Shown here piece by piece: positions 47,401 through 57,013 of a stretch of 64,000 nt of DNA. The DNA lies in NCBI RefSeq assembly GCF_003989665.1, contig NZ_RZIJ01000017.1, positions 120,229-184,228 on the forward strand. The letters are read 5' to 3'. This DNA comes from Azospirillum doebereinerae (lineage in GTDB: Bacteria; Pseudomonadota; Alphaproteobacteria; Azospirillales; Azospirillaceae). The notes under the pieces were generated by a model. The model saw only the letters and a program-made list of their open reading frames with translations, was not told the DNA's origin and made no database searches. Position numbers and translations under genes: made by a program. Numbering within the stretch: position 1 is the stretch's first letter; each line of letters opens with the position of its first letter.

Positions 47401-48102
47401 ATGCGCATCCTGGTCGTGCAGAACAGCCGCACCGCCCCCATCGGCATCGTCGGCGAGGCGTTGGTCGACAACGGCGCCACCCTGGTCACCGTCAAGGCGA
47501 ACGAGGGCGAGGTTATCCCCGCCATGGACGGCTTCGACGGTCTGGTGGTGCTCGGCGGCCCGCAGGATGCGTGGGACGACGGCCACGGTCCGCATTTCCC
47601 GGCGGTGATGGAGACGATCCGCAACTTCACCGAGGCCGACCGGCCCGTGATGGGCATCTGCCTCGGCGCGCAGCTCGCGGCGCGGGCCTACGGGGCGCCG
47701 GTCTACCGGCACGAAACCCCCGAATTGGGCGTCTGCCCGGTGACCCTGAACGGGGAGGCCGCGACCGACCCCGTGCTGGGCGGGCTTGGTCCGGACCTGA
47801 AGCTCGTGCAGTGGCATTACGACACCTTCGAGTTTCCCGAAGGCGCGGTGCCGCTGGCGTTCAGCGACATCTGCGGACGGCAGGCCTTCCGCCTCGGCCG
47901 CGCCACCTACGGCTTCCAGTTCCACCCGGAGGCCACCGCCGAGATCGTCACCGGCTGGGCGTCGCGCTTCGGCGAGGAGAAGCGGGAGAAGAACCGCAGC
48001 CTGCTCGACGGGCTGCCCGGCGCGCTGGACGCCCATCTGCCGGCGGCGGAGACCTTCGCCCGCACCATCACCCGGCGCTGGATGGATCTGGCGGCGCCCT
48101 GA
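47401..48102 (+). CDS. Class I glutamine amidotransferase, GMP synthase-like
   Basis: This 233-residue stand-alone glutaminase domain has the nucleophile Cys87 in GICLGAQLAARAYG and the catalytic His in FQFHPEAT, with Glu following. Stand-alone proteins of this type hydrolyse glutamine, gamma-glutamyl-polyamines or related amides. The acceptor is unknown. A GTG three codons upstream could also start it. Its last 35 bases overlap the convergent MoeA/MobA fusion gene. Confidence 0.88.
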   Translation: MRILVVQNSRTAPIGIVGEALVDNGATLVTVKANEGEVIPAMDGFDGLVVLGGPQDAWDDGHGPHFPAVMETIRNFTEADRPVMGICLGAQLAARAYGAPVYRHETPELGVCPVTLNGEAATDPVLGGLGPDLKLVQWHYDTFEFPEGAVPLAFSDICGRQAFRLGRATYGFQFHPEATAEIVTGWASRFGEEKREKNRSLLDGLPGALDAHLPAAETFARTITRRWMDLAAP

Positions 48103-49708
48103 ACTGGGCCAGCAGCTCCGGGGTGTCCACGTCGTAGAGGATGCCGGCGTCGTCCACCGGCACCTCGCAGACGCGGTCGGCGTGGCGGCCGATCAGGCGC
48201 TTGGCGCCGCTGTCGCCGGTCAGCGCCGCCATCTCGGCAAAGAAGGCGCGGTCCCACAAGACCGGGTTGCCCTGCTTGCCGTGGGCGGTCGGGATGCAGA
48301 CGGCGCGCCCCTCCGTTGGGCTGTAGGCGGCGATCAGCCGGTCGATGATCCCCGATGCCACGCGCGGCATGTCGCCCAGGCACACGACCACCGCGTCGGA
48401 TTCGCTGGGCACCGCCGCCAGACCGGCGCGCAGCGACCGGCTCAGCCCCTCGCCGAAATCCGGGTTGTGGACGAAGGTCACCGGCTTGCCGGACAGCGCC
48501 GCCGCGACGCGTTCCCCCTGATGGCCGGTGACGACGATGACGTTGGCCGCCTGGCTCGCCAGCGCGGCGTCCACCGCGCGGGCCAGCAGCGGCGTGCCGT
48601 CGACCTCGGCCAGCAGCTTGTTGGTGTCGCCCATCCGGCTCGACCGCCCGGCGGCCAGCACCAGCGCGGTGACGCGCGGCGCGCGCGGAGTCTCGGGCGC
48701 GTCGCCGGAGCGGGGCAGGGGACGCGAGGGAATCTCGGCCAGCAACCCGCCCACCCCCATCCGCATCACGTCCGCCTTGGTCGGCGGCACCCCGGCCGCG
48801 ATGCGTTGCAGCACCCAGTCGAAGCCGTTCAGCTTGGGCGAGCGGGCACAGCCCGGCAGACCCAGCACCGGCGTGGCGCCGATTCGGGCCAGCAGCAGCA
48901 GGTTTCCCGGATCGACCGGCATGCCGAAATGCTCGACCACCCCGCCGGCCCGCTCGATGGCGGCGGGCAGCACGTCGCGCCGGTCGGTGATGGCCGATGC
49001 CCCGGCGATCAGCAGCAGGTCGGCCGGCGGCAGTGACCGGATGCCGGCGGTCAGCGCCGCCTCGTCATGGTCGCAGCGGGTCTCGGCGATCAGCGTCCCG
49101 CCCAGCGCCTCCACCCGGTCGCGGGTGACGGCGACGGTCTTGTCGAGCACGCTGTCCTTCACGCCCGGCAGCCGCGTCTGGATCAGCCCGACCGACAGCG
49201 GGCGGAAGGGGGCGACCCGCAGCGGCGGCGTTCCGGCGGCGACCCGCTCCGCCTGCGCGACGCAAGCGGTGGGGGCGGCAAAGGGGATGATCTTGACGGT
49301 CGCCAGCATCTGGCCGGGCTCGACCGGGGTGAAGTCGGGCAGGGTGGCGATGGTCACGCTCTCGTCGAGCAGGTTGATGGCGTCCACCCGCGACGGATCG
49401 AGGCACAGCAGCCCGCGCGCGGCGGCGAACAGATTGACCCGCCCGGTGAAGGCGGCGGCCACGGTGACGTTCGGTCCGGCGACCGCCGCCGCGACGCGCG
49501 ACGCCGCCTCGTCCTCGCCGAGGTCGTCGGGGCCGAGCGTGGCGGCGACGACCGACGCGACGCCAAGGTCGCGCAGGGCGGCGACATCGGCGGCCGACAG
49601 GCGCCGGCCCTTCTTGAACGAGACGGAACCGAGCCGCAGGGAATGCGCCAGGATGGCCCCCTCGGCGTCATCCAGCGTTACGGGGCCGAACTGCATCGAG
49701 GCGGACAC
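48068..49708 (-). CDS. Molybdopterin-binding (MoeA-like) and MobA-like nucleotidyltransferase fusion
   Basis: This 546-residue fusion has an N-terminal MoeA/MoCF-like domain (about 1-340, with LLIAGASAITDRRD), then a MobA-like nucleotidyltransferase (about 346-535) starting LVLAAGRSSRMG with Lys of TNKLL. It resembles MocA, which makes molybdopterin cytosine dinucleotide for CO-dehydrogenase-type enzymes. Location at the end of the cox cluster supports this. It follows the XdhC-like gene after a family 1 repeat element. It overlaps the convergent amidotransferase by 35 bases. Confidence 0.9.
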   Translation of the reverse strand: MSASMQFGPVTLDDAEGAILAHSLRLGSVSFKKGRRLSAADVAALRDLGVASVVAATLGPDDLGEDEAASRVAAAVAGPNVTVAAAFTGRVNLFAAARGLLCLDPSRVDAINLLDESVTIATLPDFTPVEPGQMLATVKIIPFAAPTACVAQAERVAAGTPPLRVAPFRPLSVGLIQTRLPGVKDSVLDKTVAVTRDRVEALGGTLIAETRCDHDEAALTAGIRSLPPADLLLIAGASAITDRRDVLPAAIERAGGVVEHFGMPVDPGNLLLLARIGATPVLGLPGCARSPKLNGFDWVLQRIAAGVPPTKADVMRMGVGGLLAEIPSRPLPRSGDAPETPRAPRVTALVLAAGRSSRMGDTNKLLAEVDGTPLLARAVDAALASQAANVIVVTGHQGERVAAALSGKPVTFVHNPDFGEGLSRSLRAGLAAVPSESDAVVVCLGDMPRVASGIIDRLIAAYSPTEGRAVCIPTAHGKQGNPVLWDRAFFAEMAALTGDSGAKRLIGRHADRVCEVPVDDAGILYDVDTPELLAQFRAPPDPSSAG

Positions 49709-49745
49709 TCCCTATCCGATCGGCCCGTCCTTCAGCGACACCAGG

Positions 49746-49855
49746 AAGCCCCTCTCCCCTTGCGGGAGAGGGGTTGGGGTGAGGGGTAAGCAAATTTTTC
49801 CGCCTGCGGCGGAATACCCCTCATCCCAACCCTTCTCCCGCAAGGGGAGAAGGGC
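49746..49855. repeat. Inverted-repeat element, family 1, copy 2
   Basis: Left half AAGCCCCTCTCCCCTTGCGG...GGTGAGGGG (49746-49786) faces right half CCCCTCATCCC...GGGGAGAAGGGC (49817-49855), with a CCGCC/GGCGG hairpin beside the right half. The arms match copy 1 at 7845-7982 almost base for base, while the inner spacer differs. It lies between the XdhC-like gene and the MoeA/MobA gene. Confidence 0.8.
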
Positions 49856-49899
49856 TTTTCATCGAGCAGGCGCCGTTGAAAAGACGGACTCCGTTGCGA

Positions 49900-50616
49900 T
49901 CAGCAGGGGTGGTTTTCCCCCCGGCGGACGCAGGTGATCTGCGCCATGATGGATATGGCGATTTCCGCCGGCGTTACAGCCCCGATCGACAGGCCGACCG
50001 GCCCCCGGATGCGCTTCACCTCGGCCTCGCTCAAGCCCTCGTCGCGCAGGCGGTCGAGGCGCAGCGCGTGGGTGCGCTTGCTGCCCAGCGCACCGACGTA
50101 GAAGGCGCGCGAGCGCAGGGCGGCGATCAGGGCCGGGTCGTCCAGCTTGGGGTCGTGGGTCAGCGTCACCACGGCGGTGCGGACGTCGGGCTTCAGCTCG
50201 GCCAGCGCCTCGTCCGGCCACAGATGGTTCAGCCTCACGCCCGGAAAGCGCGCCTCGGTCGCGAAGGCGCCGCGCGGGTCGATCACCGTCACGTCGTAGC
50301 CGGTCAGCGCCGCCAGCGGGGCCAGCGCCTGGGCGATGTGGACGGCGCCGACGACCAGCAGCCGCATCGCCGGGTTGTGAACGTGGACGAACAGCCGGAA
50401 GCCGTCCTCGTCCTGGGGGTCGGTCAGCAGCCCGGAGCGGTCCTGGCGCATGCGACGTCGCATCTCCTCCAGCAGGTCGGGTTCCAGCCCGAACCCGCCG
50501 TGGACGGCGTCCTCGTAGACCAGCGTCTGCAAGCCGCTGTTGAGATCGGTGACCAGGGCCACCGGAACGGCGGCCTTCTTGGCGGCGACCAGACGGTCGA
50601 GAATCTCGCGTTTCAT
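49900..50616 (-). CDS. XdhC-like protein, C-terminal Rossmann half
   Basis: This 238-residue protein has the C-terminal XdhC Rossmann domain: RLLVVGAVHIAQALAPLA, TVIDPRGAFATEARFPG, VVTLTHDPKLDDPAL and YVGALGSKRTHALRL. XdhC proteins bind molybdenum cofactor and insert it, after sulfuration, into xanthine- or CO-dehydrogenase-like enzymes. The usual N-terminal XdhC/CoxI domain is on a separate gene immediately upstream, whose stop overlaps this start by one base (TAATG). The two together cover one canonical XdhC protein. Confidence 0.88.
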   Translation of the reverse strand: MKREILDRLVAAKKAAVPVALVTDLNSGLQTLVYEDAVHGGFGLEPDLLEEMRRRMRQDRSGLLTDPQDEDGFRLFVHVHNPAMRLLVVGAVHIAQALAPLAALTGYDVTVIDPRGAFATEARFPGVRLNHLWPDEALAELKPDVRTAVVTLTHDPKLDDPALIAALRSRAFYVGALGSKRTHALRLDRLRDEGLSEAEVKRIRGPVGLSIGAVTPAEIAISIMAQITCVRRGENHPC

Positions 50617-50945
50617 TATTCCACGGCCTCGACATAGACCTGGACCTGCCCGCCGCAGGCCAGACCGACCTCCCAGGCCATCTCGTTGGTGATGCCGAAG
50701 GACAGCAGGCGCGGCTCGCCGTCCTCCATGGTCTTGGCCGCCTCGTGGGCGACGGCGCTCTCGATGCAGCCGCCCGACACCGAGCCGGCCATGGCGCCAC
50801 GGTCGTCCACCGCCATCTGGCTGCCGACGGGACGGGGCGAGGATCCCCAGGTCGCGACCACCGTCGCCACCGCGACCTTGCGGCCGGCGGACCGCCATGC
50901 GGCCGCCTGTTCCACGATGTTGTCCGCCATCAGGGTGTCGTTCAT
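50616..50945 (-). CDS. XdhC/CoxI-family N-terminal half protein
   Basis: This 109-residue protein corresponds to the XdhC/CoxI N-terminal domain: VATVVATWGSSPRPVGSQMA and AGSVSGGCIESAVAHEA, with the conserved Cys in SGGC, then LLSFGITNEMAWEVGLACGG. The stop overlaps the start of the Rossmann-half gene by one base, and its own start overlaps the VWA gene stop by 4 bases (50942-50945). Expected role: molybdenum cofactor handling for the CoxL enzyme. Confidence 0.9.
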   Translation of the reverse strand: MNDTLMADNIVEQAAAWRSAGRKVAVATVVATWGSSPRPVGSQMAVDDRGAMAGSVSGGCIESAVAHEAAKTMEDGEPRLLSFGITNEMAWEVGLACGGQVQVYVEAVE

Positions 50946-52159
50946 CCCGCCGCCTCCTTGACCCAGCGGCGCAGGCCCGGAGCCCGGCGCGGACCCTCGC
51001 GCGACAAGGCGTCGGCAAGACCGGCGAGGCTGTTCAGGCTGTGGGCCGCTCGAAAATCGTCAACATGCGGCAGCAACGCCCGGATGCCGGAGGATTTCGG
51101 CGCGAAACCCTCCCAACGCAGCAACGGATTCAGCCAGACGAGCCGCCGGCAGCTTTTGTGCAACCGTTCGGCCTCCGCCGCAAGCCCTTCCCCTGCATCC
51201 CTGTCAAGCCCATCGGTAATGAGAAGCACGACCGCGCCTTGGCCCAGCACGCGCCGCGCCCAGTGCCGGTTGAACGCGTGCAGCGCGGTGCCGATCCGCG
51301 TGCCGCCCGACCAGTCGGCCACCGCGCCGGACACCGCATCGAGCGCCACGTCCACGTCCTTGTGGCGCAGGTGCCGGGTGATGTTGGTCAGCCGCGTCCC
51401 GAACACGAAGCTGTGGACCCGGTCGCGGTCGTTGGTGACCGCGTGCATGAAGTGCAGCAGCATCCGCGAATAGCGGGTCATCGACCCGGAGATGTCGCAC
51501 AGCACCACCAGCGGCGGCGGGCGGGTGCGCCGCCGCTTGCGGGCGAGGTCGGCCAGATCGCCGCCCGAGCGCAGCATGCGCCGCAGCGTGCCGCGCGGGT
51601 CGAGGCGCGGGCCGCCGGGGTCGGGGCGGTGGCGGCGGGTCGTCACCTCGGCCAGCGGCAGGGCGAGGCGGGTCAGCAGCCGCTTGGCCTGGGCCATCTC
51701 GGCGCCGGTCATCTTCTCGAAATCCTTCTCCTGCAACCGCTCGGTGGCGGAGACGGTGAAGGTGGCGTCGAGTTCGATCTCGGTCTTCTCGGGCCCCTCC
51801 GGATCCGGGCCGCTGCCGTGCAGGGCCTCGGCGAGGCGCTGGGCCATCTCGGGCCGGTCGGGCGCGGCGTCGGTCCGCACCGTCGGCAGCATCATCGCCA
51901 TCATCCGTTTCAGGATGTCGGGGTTGCGCCAGAAGATGTGGAAGGCCTGGTCGAACAGCTCGCTCTGGTCGTGGCGGTCGACCAGCACGGCGTGGAGCGC
52001 CCAGTAGAAATCCGTCCGGTTGCCGAGCCCCACCGCCTCGACCGCCTCGATGGCCTGCAACAGCTTGCCCGGCCCGACCGGCAGCCCGGCGGCGCGCAGC
52101 GCGCGGGCGAAATGCATCAGGTTCAGGGCCAGCCGGCCGCCATCCGGGGATGAGGTCAT
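50942..52159 (-). CDS. VWA domain protein, CoxE-like
   Basis: This 405-residue protein has a helical N-terminal half and a C-terminal von Willebrand A domain. The metal-ion-dependent adhesion site is visible: LCDISGSMTRYSR (DxSxS), the conserved Thr in GGTRIGTALHAFN and ITDGLDRD. CoxE-like proteins act with the MoxR-type CoxD ATPase to mature the active site of CO-dehydrogenase-like enzymes. Both ends overlap neighbours by 4 bases (52156-52159 and 50942-50945), showing tight coupling. Confidence 0.92.
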   Translation of the reverse strand: MTSSPDGGRLALNLMHFARALRAAGLPVGPGKLLQAIEAVEAVGLGNRTDFYWALHAVLVDRHDQSELFDQAFHIFWRNPDILKRMMAMMLPTVRTDAAPDRPEMAQRLAEALHGSGPDPEGPEKTEIELDATFTVSATERLQEKDFEKMTGAEMAQAKRLLTRLALPLAEVTTRRHRPDPGGPRLDPRGTLRRMLRSGGDLADLARKRRRTRPPPLVVLCDISGSMTRYSRMLLHFMHAVTNDRDRVHSFVFGTRLTNITRHLRHKDVDVALDAVSGAVADWSGGTRIGTALHAFNRHWARRVLGQGAVVLLITDGLDRDAGEGLAAEAERLHKSCRRLVWLNPLLRWEGFAPKSSGIRALLPHVDDFRAAHSLNSLAGLADALSREGPRRAPGLRRWVKEAAG

Positions 52160-53079
52160 CGCGCCGTGGACGCCGCCAGCTCGGTCTTCACCTGGGCCAG
52201 GATGCGCGCGGCCTCGCTGCCCTGGATGCGGGCGATGTCGTCCTGGTACTTCAGCAGCGTGCCCAGCGTGTCGTTGATGACCGAGGGTTCCAGCTCCAGT
52301 TGGTTCAGCTCGACCAGCGCCTGCGCCCAGTCCAGCGTCTCCGCCACGCCCGGCGCCTTGTAGAGGTCGAGGCCGCGCAGGGACTGCACGAATCCCACCA
52401 CCTGCGCCGCCAGCCGGGCGTCGGCCCGGGGCGCCTTCACCGCGACGATCTCCCGCTCCCGCGCGGCCGAGGGGTAGTCGACCCAGTGGTAGAAGCAGCG
52501 GCGTTTCAGCGCGTCGTGAATCTCGCGCGTGCGGTTGGAGGTCAGGATGACGATGGGCGGCTTGGCGGCGCGGACCGTGCCGAACTCCGGGATCGAGACC
52601 TGGAAGTCGGACAGGATCTCCAGCAGATAGGCCTCGAACGGCTCGTCGGTGCGGTCCAACTCGTCGATCAGCAGCACCGGCGGACCGGCGGGATCGGGCT
52701 CCAGCGCCTGGAGCAGCGGGCGGCGGACCAGGAACCGCTCGGAGAACAGGTCGGACGCCAGCGCGTCGCGGTTCTGGGCGCCGGAGGCTTCCGCCAGCCG
52801 GATCTCCATCATCTGGCGGGCGTAGTTCCATTCGTAGACGGCCGAGGACGCGTCGAGCCCCTCGTAGCATTGCAGGCGCAGCAGCTTGCGGCCGAGCGTC
52901 GCCGACAGCACCTTGGCGATCTCGGTCTTGCCGACGCCGGCCTCGCCCTCCAGGAACAGCGGGCGCTTGAGCCGCAGCGCCAGGAACAGCGCCGTCGCCA
53001 GCGACCGGTCGGCGACGTAGTCGCCACGGGTGAGAAGGGCCAGCGCGTCGTCGACGGAGGCGGGGAGGGGAGTCGGCAT
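52156..53079 (-). CDS. MoxR-type AAA+ ATPase, CoxD-like
   Basis: This 307-residue AAA+ protein has Walker A EGEAGVGKTEIAKVL, Walker B VLLIDELDRTD, sensor 1 VILTSNRTREIHDALKRRC and the C-terminal lid. In the Oligotropha CO dehydrogenase system CoxD helps form the copper/sulfur-molybdenum site. A form II enzyme would need a similar chaperone, but with no copper. It precedes the VWA partner gene with a 4-base overlap. A family 2 repeat element separates it from coxM. Confidence 0.92.
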   Translation of the reverse strand: MPTPLPASVDDALALLTRGDYVADRSLATALFLALRLKRPLFLEGEAGVGKTEIAKVLSATLGRKLLRLQCYEGLDASSAVYEWNYARQMMEIRLAEASGAQNRDALASDLFSERFLVRRPLLQALEPDPAGPPVLLIDELDRTDEPFEAYLLEILSDFQVSIPEFGTVRAAKPPIVILTSNRTREIHDALKRRCFYHWVDYPSAAREREIVAVKAPRADARLAAQVVGFVQSLRGLDLYKAPGVAETLDWAQALVELNQLELEPSVINDTLGTLLKYQDDIARIQGSEAARILAQVKTELAASTAR

Positions 53080-53103
53080 GGGATCCTTGCGAAGTGGCGG
53101 TCT

Positions 53104-53254
53104 AGGCCCTCTCCCGCCCCGGGAGAGGGAGGGGACCCGCAAAGCGGGGAGGGTGAGGGGCGAGCGGGCGTGGTACGCAATCCATGTCCACATAGCCCCT
53201 CACCCTTCCCATGCTCCGCATGGGCCCCTTCCCTCTCCCGGGGCGGGAGAGGGA
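53104..53254. repeat. Inverted-repeat element, family 2, copy 2
   Basis: The left half GGCCCTCTCCCGCCCCGGGAG...GGGTGAGGGG (53105-53160) faces the right half CCCCTCACCC...GGGGCGGGAGAGGG (53196-53252). The centre GTGGTACGCAATCCATGT (53170-53187) matches the centre of copy 1 at 15 of 18 positions. It lies between coxM and the AAA ATPase gene within the cox cluster. Confidence 0.8.
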
Positions 53255-53261
53255 GAGCCTA

Positions 53262-54053
53262 TCACTCCAGCGTGCCCATGGCCCGCTTCGCCATGACGGT
53301 CACCAGATGGGCGCGGTACTCCGCGCTGGCGTGGATGTCGGCGTTCAGGCCGTCGGCGTCCACCGCCACGCCGTCCAGCGCCTCGGCCCGGAAATCGGCG
53401 GCGAGCGCCGCCTCCAGCGCGTCGGCGCGGAAGACCGATGGCCCGGCGCCGGTCACGGCGACCCGCACCTCCGCGCCGAACTTCGCCACGAACACACCGA
53501 CCACCGCGTAGCGGCTGGCCGGGTTGCGGAACTTGGCGTAGCCGGCCTGGTCCGGTTTGGTGAAGCGCACCGCCGTCACGATCTCGTCGGGCTGAAGCGC
53601 CGTCTCGAACATGCCGGTGAAGAAGTCGTCGCCCGGAATCTCGCGCCGGTCGGTGACCACGACGGTCTTCAGCGCGACCACCGCCGCCGGGTAGTCGGCC
53701 GCCGGGTCGGCGTTGGCGATGGAGCCGCCGAGCGTCCCCATGTGCCGCACCTGCCGGTCGCCGATGTTCCCGGCCAAACCCGCCAGAGCCGGGATGACGC
53801 GCCGGACGACCTCCGACTGCCCGACCTCGGCGTGGCGGGTGAAGGCGCCGATCTCAAGCCCGCCGGCGACCTCGCGGACGCCTTTCAGGTCGGGGATCGC
53901 CGACAGGTCGATCAGGTCGGACGGGCGGGCGAGCCGCTGCTTGAGGGTCGGCAGCAGGGTCTGGCCGCCGCCCAGCAGCTTGGCGTCCTCGGCCTTGAGG
54001 GCGTTGGCCGCCTCGGCAAGCGTCTTGGGACGCTGGTAGGAGAATGCGTACAT
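53262..54053 (-). CDS. coxM: CoxM-like FAD-binding subunit
   Basis: This 263-residue medium subunit of a molybdenum hydroxylase has the FAD-binding N-terminal motif KLLGGGQTLLPTLKQRLARP, the second FAD motif MGTLGGSIANADPAADYP and the C-terminal domain. Electrons pass from the molybdenum site through the iron-sulfur clusters to this FAD. It starts 12 bases after coxL. Confidence 0.93.
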   Translation of the reverse strand: MYAFSYQRPKTLAEAANALKAEDAKLLGGGQTLLPTLKQRLARPSDLIDLSAIPDLKGVREVAGGLEIGAFTRHAEVGQSEVVRRVIPALAGLAGNIGDRQVRHMGTLGGSIANADPAADYPAAVVALKTVVVTDRREIPGDDFFTGMFETALQPDEIVTAVRFTKPDQAGYAKFRNPASRYAVVGVFVAKFGAEVRVAVTGAGPSVFRADALEAALAADFRAEALDGVAVDADGLNADIHASAEYRAHLVTVMAKRAMGTLE

Positions 54054-54065
54054 CGTCTCGCCTCC

Positions 54066-56459
54066 TTATTCCGCAGCCAGGGCGGGAGCCGGCCTCGCGG
54101 CCTGGATCACGCGCCAGACCTTCTCCGGCGTCGCCGGCATGTCGAGATGGGTGACGCCGTAGGCCGACAGCGCGTCCACCACCGCGTTCATCACGGCGGC
54201 CGAGGCGCCGATGGTCCCGGCCTCGCCGCAGCCCTTCACACCCAGCGGGTTGTGGGTGCAGGGCTGGTCCTCGTGGGTGCGCACGGTGAAGGACGGCACG
54301 TCCTCGGCGCGCGGCATGCAGTAGTCCATGTAGGAGCCGGTCAGGAGCTGCCCGGACTCGTCGTAGACGCAGTTCTCGTAGAGCGCCTGCCCGATGCCCT
54401 GGACCAGCCCGCCATGCACCTGCCCCTCGACGACCAGCGGGTTGATGATGCGGCCGAAATCGTCCACGGCGGCGAAGGCGACCACCTTGGTCACGCCGGT
54501 GTCGGGGTCGATCTCCACCTCGCAAACGTGGCAGCCGTTGGGGTAGGTGAAGTTCTTGGGATCGTAGAAGGCCTGCTCGTCCAGCCCCGGCTCCAGCTCG
54601 TCGAGCGGGAAGTTGTGCGGGACGTAGGCTTGCAGCGCGATGTCGCCGATGCCCAGGCTCTTGTCGGTGCCGGCCACGGTGAAGCGGCCCTCCTTCACCT
54701 CGATGTCGCTCTCGGCGGCCTCCAGCATGTGGGCGGCGATCTTCCTGGCCTTGCGCTCCACCTTGTCCATCGCCTTGACCAGCGCCGACCCGCCGACCGC
54801 CAGCGAGCGCGAGCCGTAGGTGCCCATGCCGAAGGGGATCTTGGCGGTGTCGCCGTGGACGATCTCGACGTTCTCGATGGGCACGCCGAAGCGCTCGGCC
54901 ACCAACTGGGCGAAGGTGGTCTCGTGCCCCTGGCCGTGGCTGTGCGAGCCGGTGAAGACCGTCACCGAGCCGGTCGGGTGGAAGCGCACCTCGGCGGATT
55001 CGTACAGCCCCGCCCGCGCGCCGAGCGCGCCCGCGACGTTGCTGGGCGCGATGCCGCAGGCCTCGATGTAGGTGGCGAAGCCGATGCCGCGCAGCTTGCC
55101 CGTGGCCCGGGACGCCGCCTTGCGCGCCGCGAAGCCGTCGTAATCGACCAGCGGCAGGGCGATGTCGAGGTTCTTGGCGAAGTCGCCGGTGTCGTATTGC
55201 AGGGCGACCGGGGTCTGGTAGGGCATCGCCTCGGCCGGGACGAAGTTGCGCCGCCGGATCTCGGTGCGGTCGAGCCCGGCCACGCCGGCCGCGATGTCGA
55301 CCAGCCGCTCGATCAAATAGCAGGCCTCCGGCCGCCCGGCGCCGCGGTAGGCGTCCACCGGGGCGGTGTTGGTGAAGACCGCCTTGACCTCGGCGTAGAT
55401 GGCGGGGGTCTTGTACTGCCCGGCCAGCAGCGTGGCGTAGAGGTAGGTCGGGATCGACGGCGCGAAGGTCGAGAGATAGGCGCCGAGATTGGCCAGGGTG
55501 GACACCCGCAGCGCCAGGAACCGGCCGTCCTTGTCCATCGCCATCTCGGCGTGGCTGACATGGTCGCGGCCATGCGCGTCGGTCAGGAAGCTTTCCGAAC
55601 GGTCGGCGGTCCACTTCACCGGGCGCCCGATCTTGCGCGCCGCCCAGGTGACGACGGCCTCCTCGCCGTAATGGAAGATCTTCGACCCGAAGCCGCCGCC
55701 GACGTCCGGCGCGACGACGCGCAGCTTGTGCTCCGGGATGCCCAGCACGAAGGCGCCCATCAGCAGGCGGATGACGTGCGGGTTCTGGCTGGTGGTGGTC
55801 AGCGTGTACTCGCCGTTCGACGCGTCGTATTCACCCAGCGCCGCGCGCGGCTCCATCGCGTTGGGCACCAGCCGGTTGTTCACGAGGTCGATCCGCGCCA
55901 CATGCTCGGCTCGCGCGAAGGCCGCGTCCACCGCCGCCTTGTCGCCCAGATGCCAGTCGAAGCAGACGTTGCCCGGCGCGTCGTCGTGGACCAGCGCCGC
56001 CGCTCCCTCCACCGCGCGGGTCGAGGAGGCCACCGCCGGCAGTTCCTCGTAATCCACCATCACCAACTCGGCGGCGTCGCGCGCCTGCTCGCGGGTCTCG
56101 GCGATGACCACGGCCACCGCGTCGCCGACGTAGCGGACCCGGCCGCGCGCCAGCGGGAAATGCCCCGGCTCCTTCATCGGCGAGCCGTCCTTGGAGTGGA
56201 TCTGCCAGCCGCAGGGCAGGCTGCCGACCTTGTCGGCCTCCATGTCGGCGCCGGTCAGCACGGCGACGACGCCGGGGGCGGCCAGCGCCTCGGTCGCGTC
56301 GATGCCTTTCACCAGCGCGTGGGCGTAGGGCGAGCGCACATGCACCGCGTGGGTCATGTCCGGGCGCTTGAAGTCGTCGGTGTAGCGGCCGCGGCCGGTC
56401 AGGAACCGCTGGTCCTCCAGCCGGCGCACCGAAGCGCCGATGCCGTTGGGGTTCGCCAT
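54066..56459 (-). CDS. coxL: CoxL-like molybdenum-binding subunit, form II
   Basis: This 797-residue catalytic subunit belongs to the xanthine oxidase family. Molybdopterin-binding segments include APDVGGGFGSK and the late GCGEAGTIGA, which holds the catalytic Glu. The active-site loop reads AYRGAGR (residues 370-376), the form II pattern, not the AYxCSFR of true CO dehydrogenases. So CO oxidation is not assured and another small organic substrate is possible. GGGAGGA precedes ATG 56459. Order S-L-M matches form II operons. Confidence 0.93.
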   Translation of the reverse strand: MANPNGIGASVRRLEDQRFLTGRGRYTDDFKRPDMTHAVHVRSPYAHALVKGIDATEALAAPGVVAVLTGADMEADKVGSLPCGWQIHSKDGSPMKEPGHFPLARGRVRYVGDAVAVVIAETREQARDAAELVMVDYEELPAVASSTRAVEGAAALVHDDAPGNVCFDWHLGDKAAVDAAFARAEHVARIDLVNNRLVPNAMEPRAALGEYDASNGEYTLTTTSQNPHVIRLLMGAFVLGIPEHKLRVVAPDVGGGFGSKIFHYGEEAVVTWAARKIGRPVKWTADRSESFLTDAHGRDHVSHAEMAMDKDGRFLALRVSTLANLGAYLSTFAPSIPTYLYATLLAGQYKTPAIYAEVKAVFTNTAPVDAYRGAGRPEACYLIERLVDIAAGVAGLDRTEIRRRNFVPAEAMPYQTPVALQYDTGDFAKNLDIALPLVDYDGFAARKAASRATGKLRGIGFATYIEACGIAPSNVAGALGARAGLYESAEVRFHPTGSVTVFTGSHSHGQGHETTFAQLVAERFGVPIENVEIVHGDTAKIPFGMGTYGSRSLAVGGSALVKAMDKVERKARKIAAHMLEAAESDIEVKEGRFTVAGTDKSLGIGDIALQAYVPHNFPLDELEPGLDEQAFYDPKNFTYPNGCHVCEVEIDPDTGVTKVVAFAAVDDFGRIINPLVVEGQVHGGLVQGIGQALYENCVYDESGQLLTGSYMDYCMPRAEDVPSFTVRTHEDQPCTHNPLGVKGCGEAGTIGASAAVMNAVVDALSAYGVTHLDMPATPEKVWRVIQAARPAPALAAE

Positions 56460-56515
56460 CTCGTGAATCCTCCCATCGGAACGTTTTTTCGTTCGAAGTC
56501 CGGAAACGGCGCGCC

Positions 56516-57013
<498 letters not shown>

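Noticed and set aside
49741..49860. CRISPR-like array at the GC-rich repeats
   Set aside because: There are only two facing palindromic halves with no regular spacers, and no cas genes are nearby.
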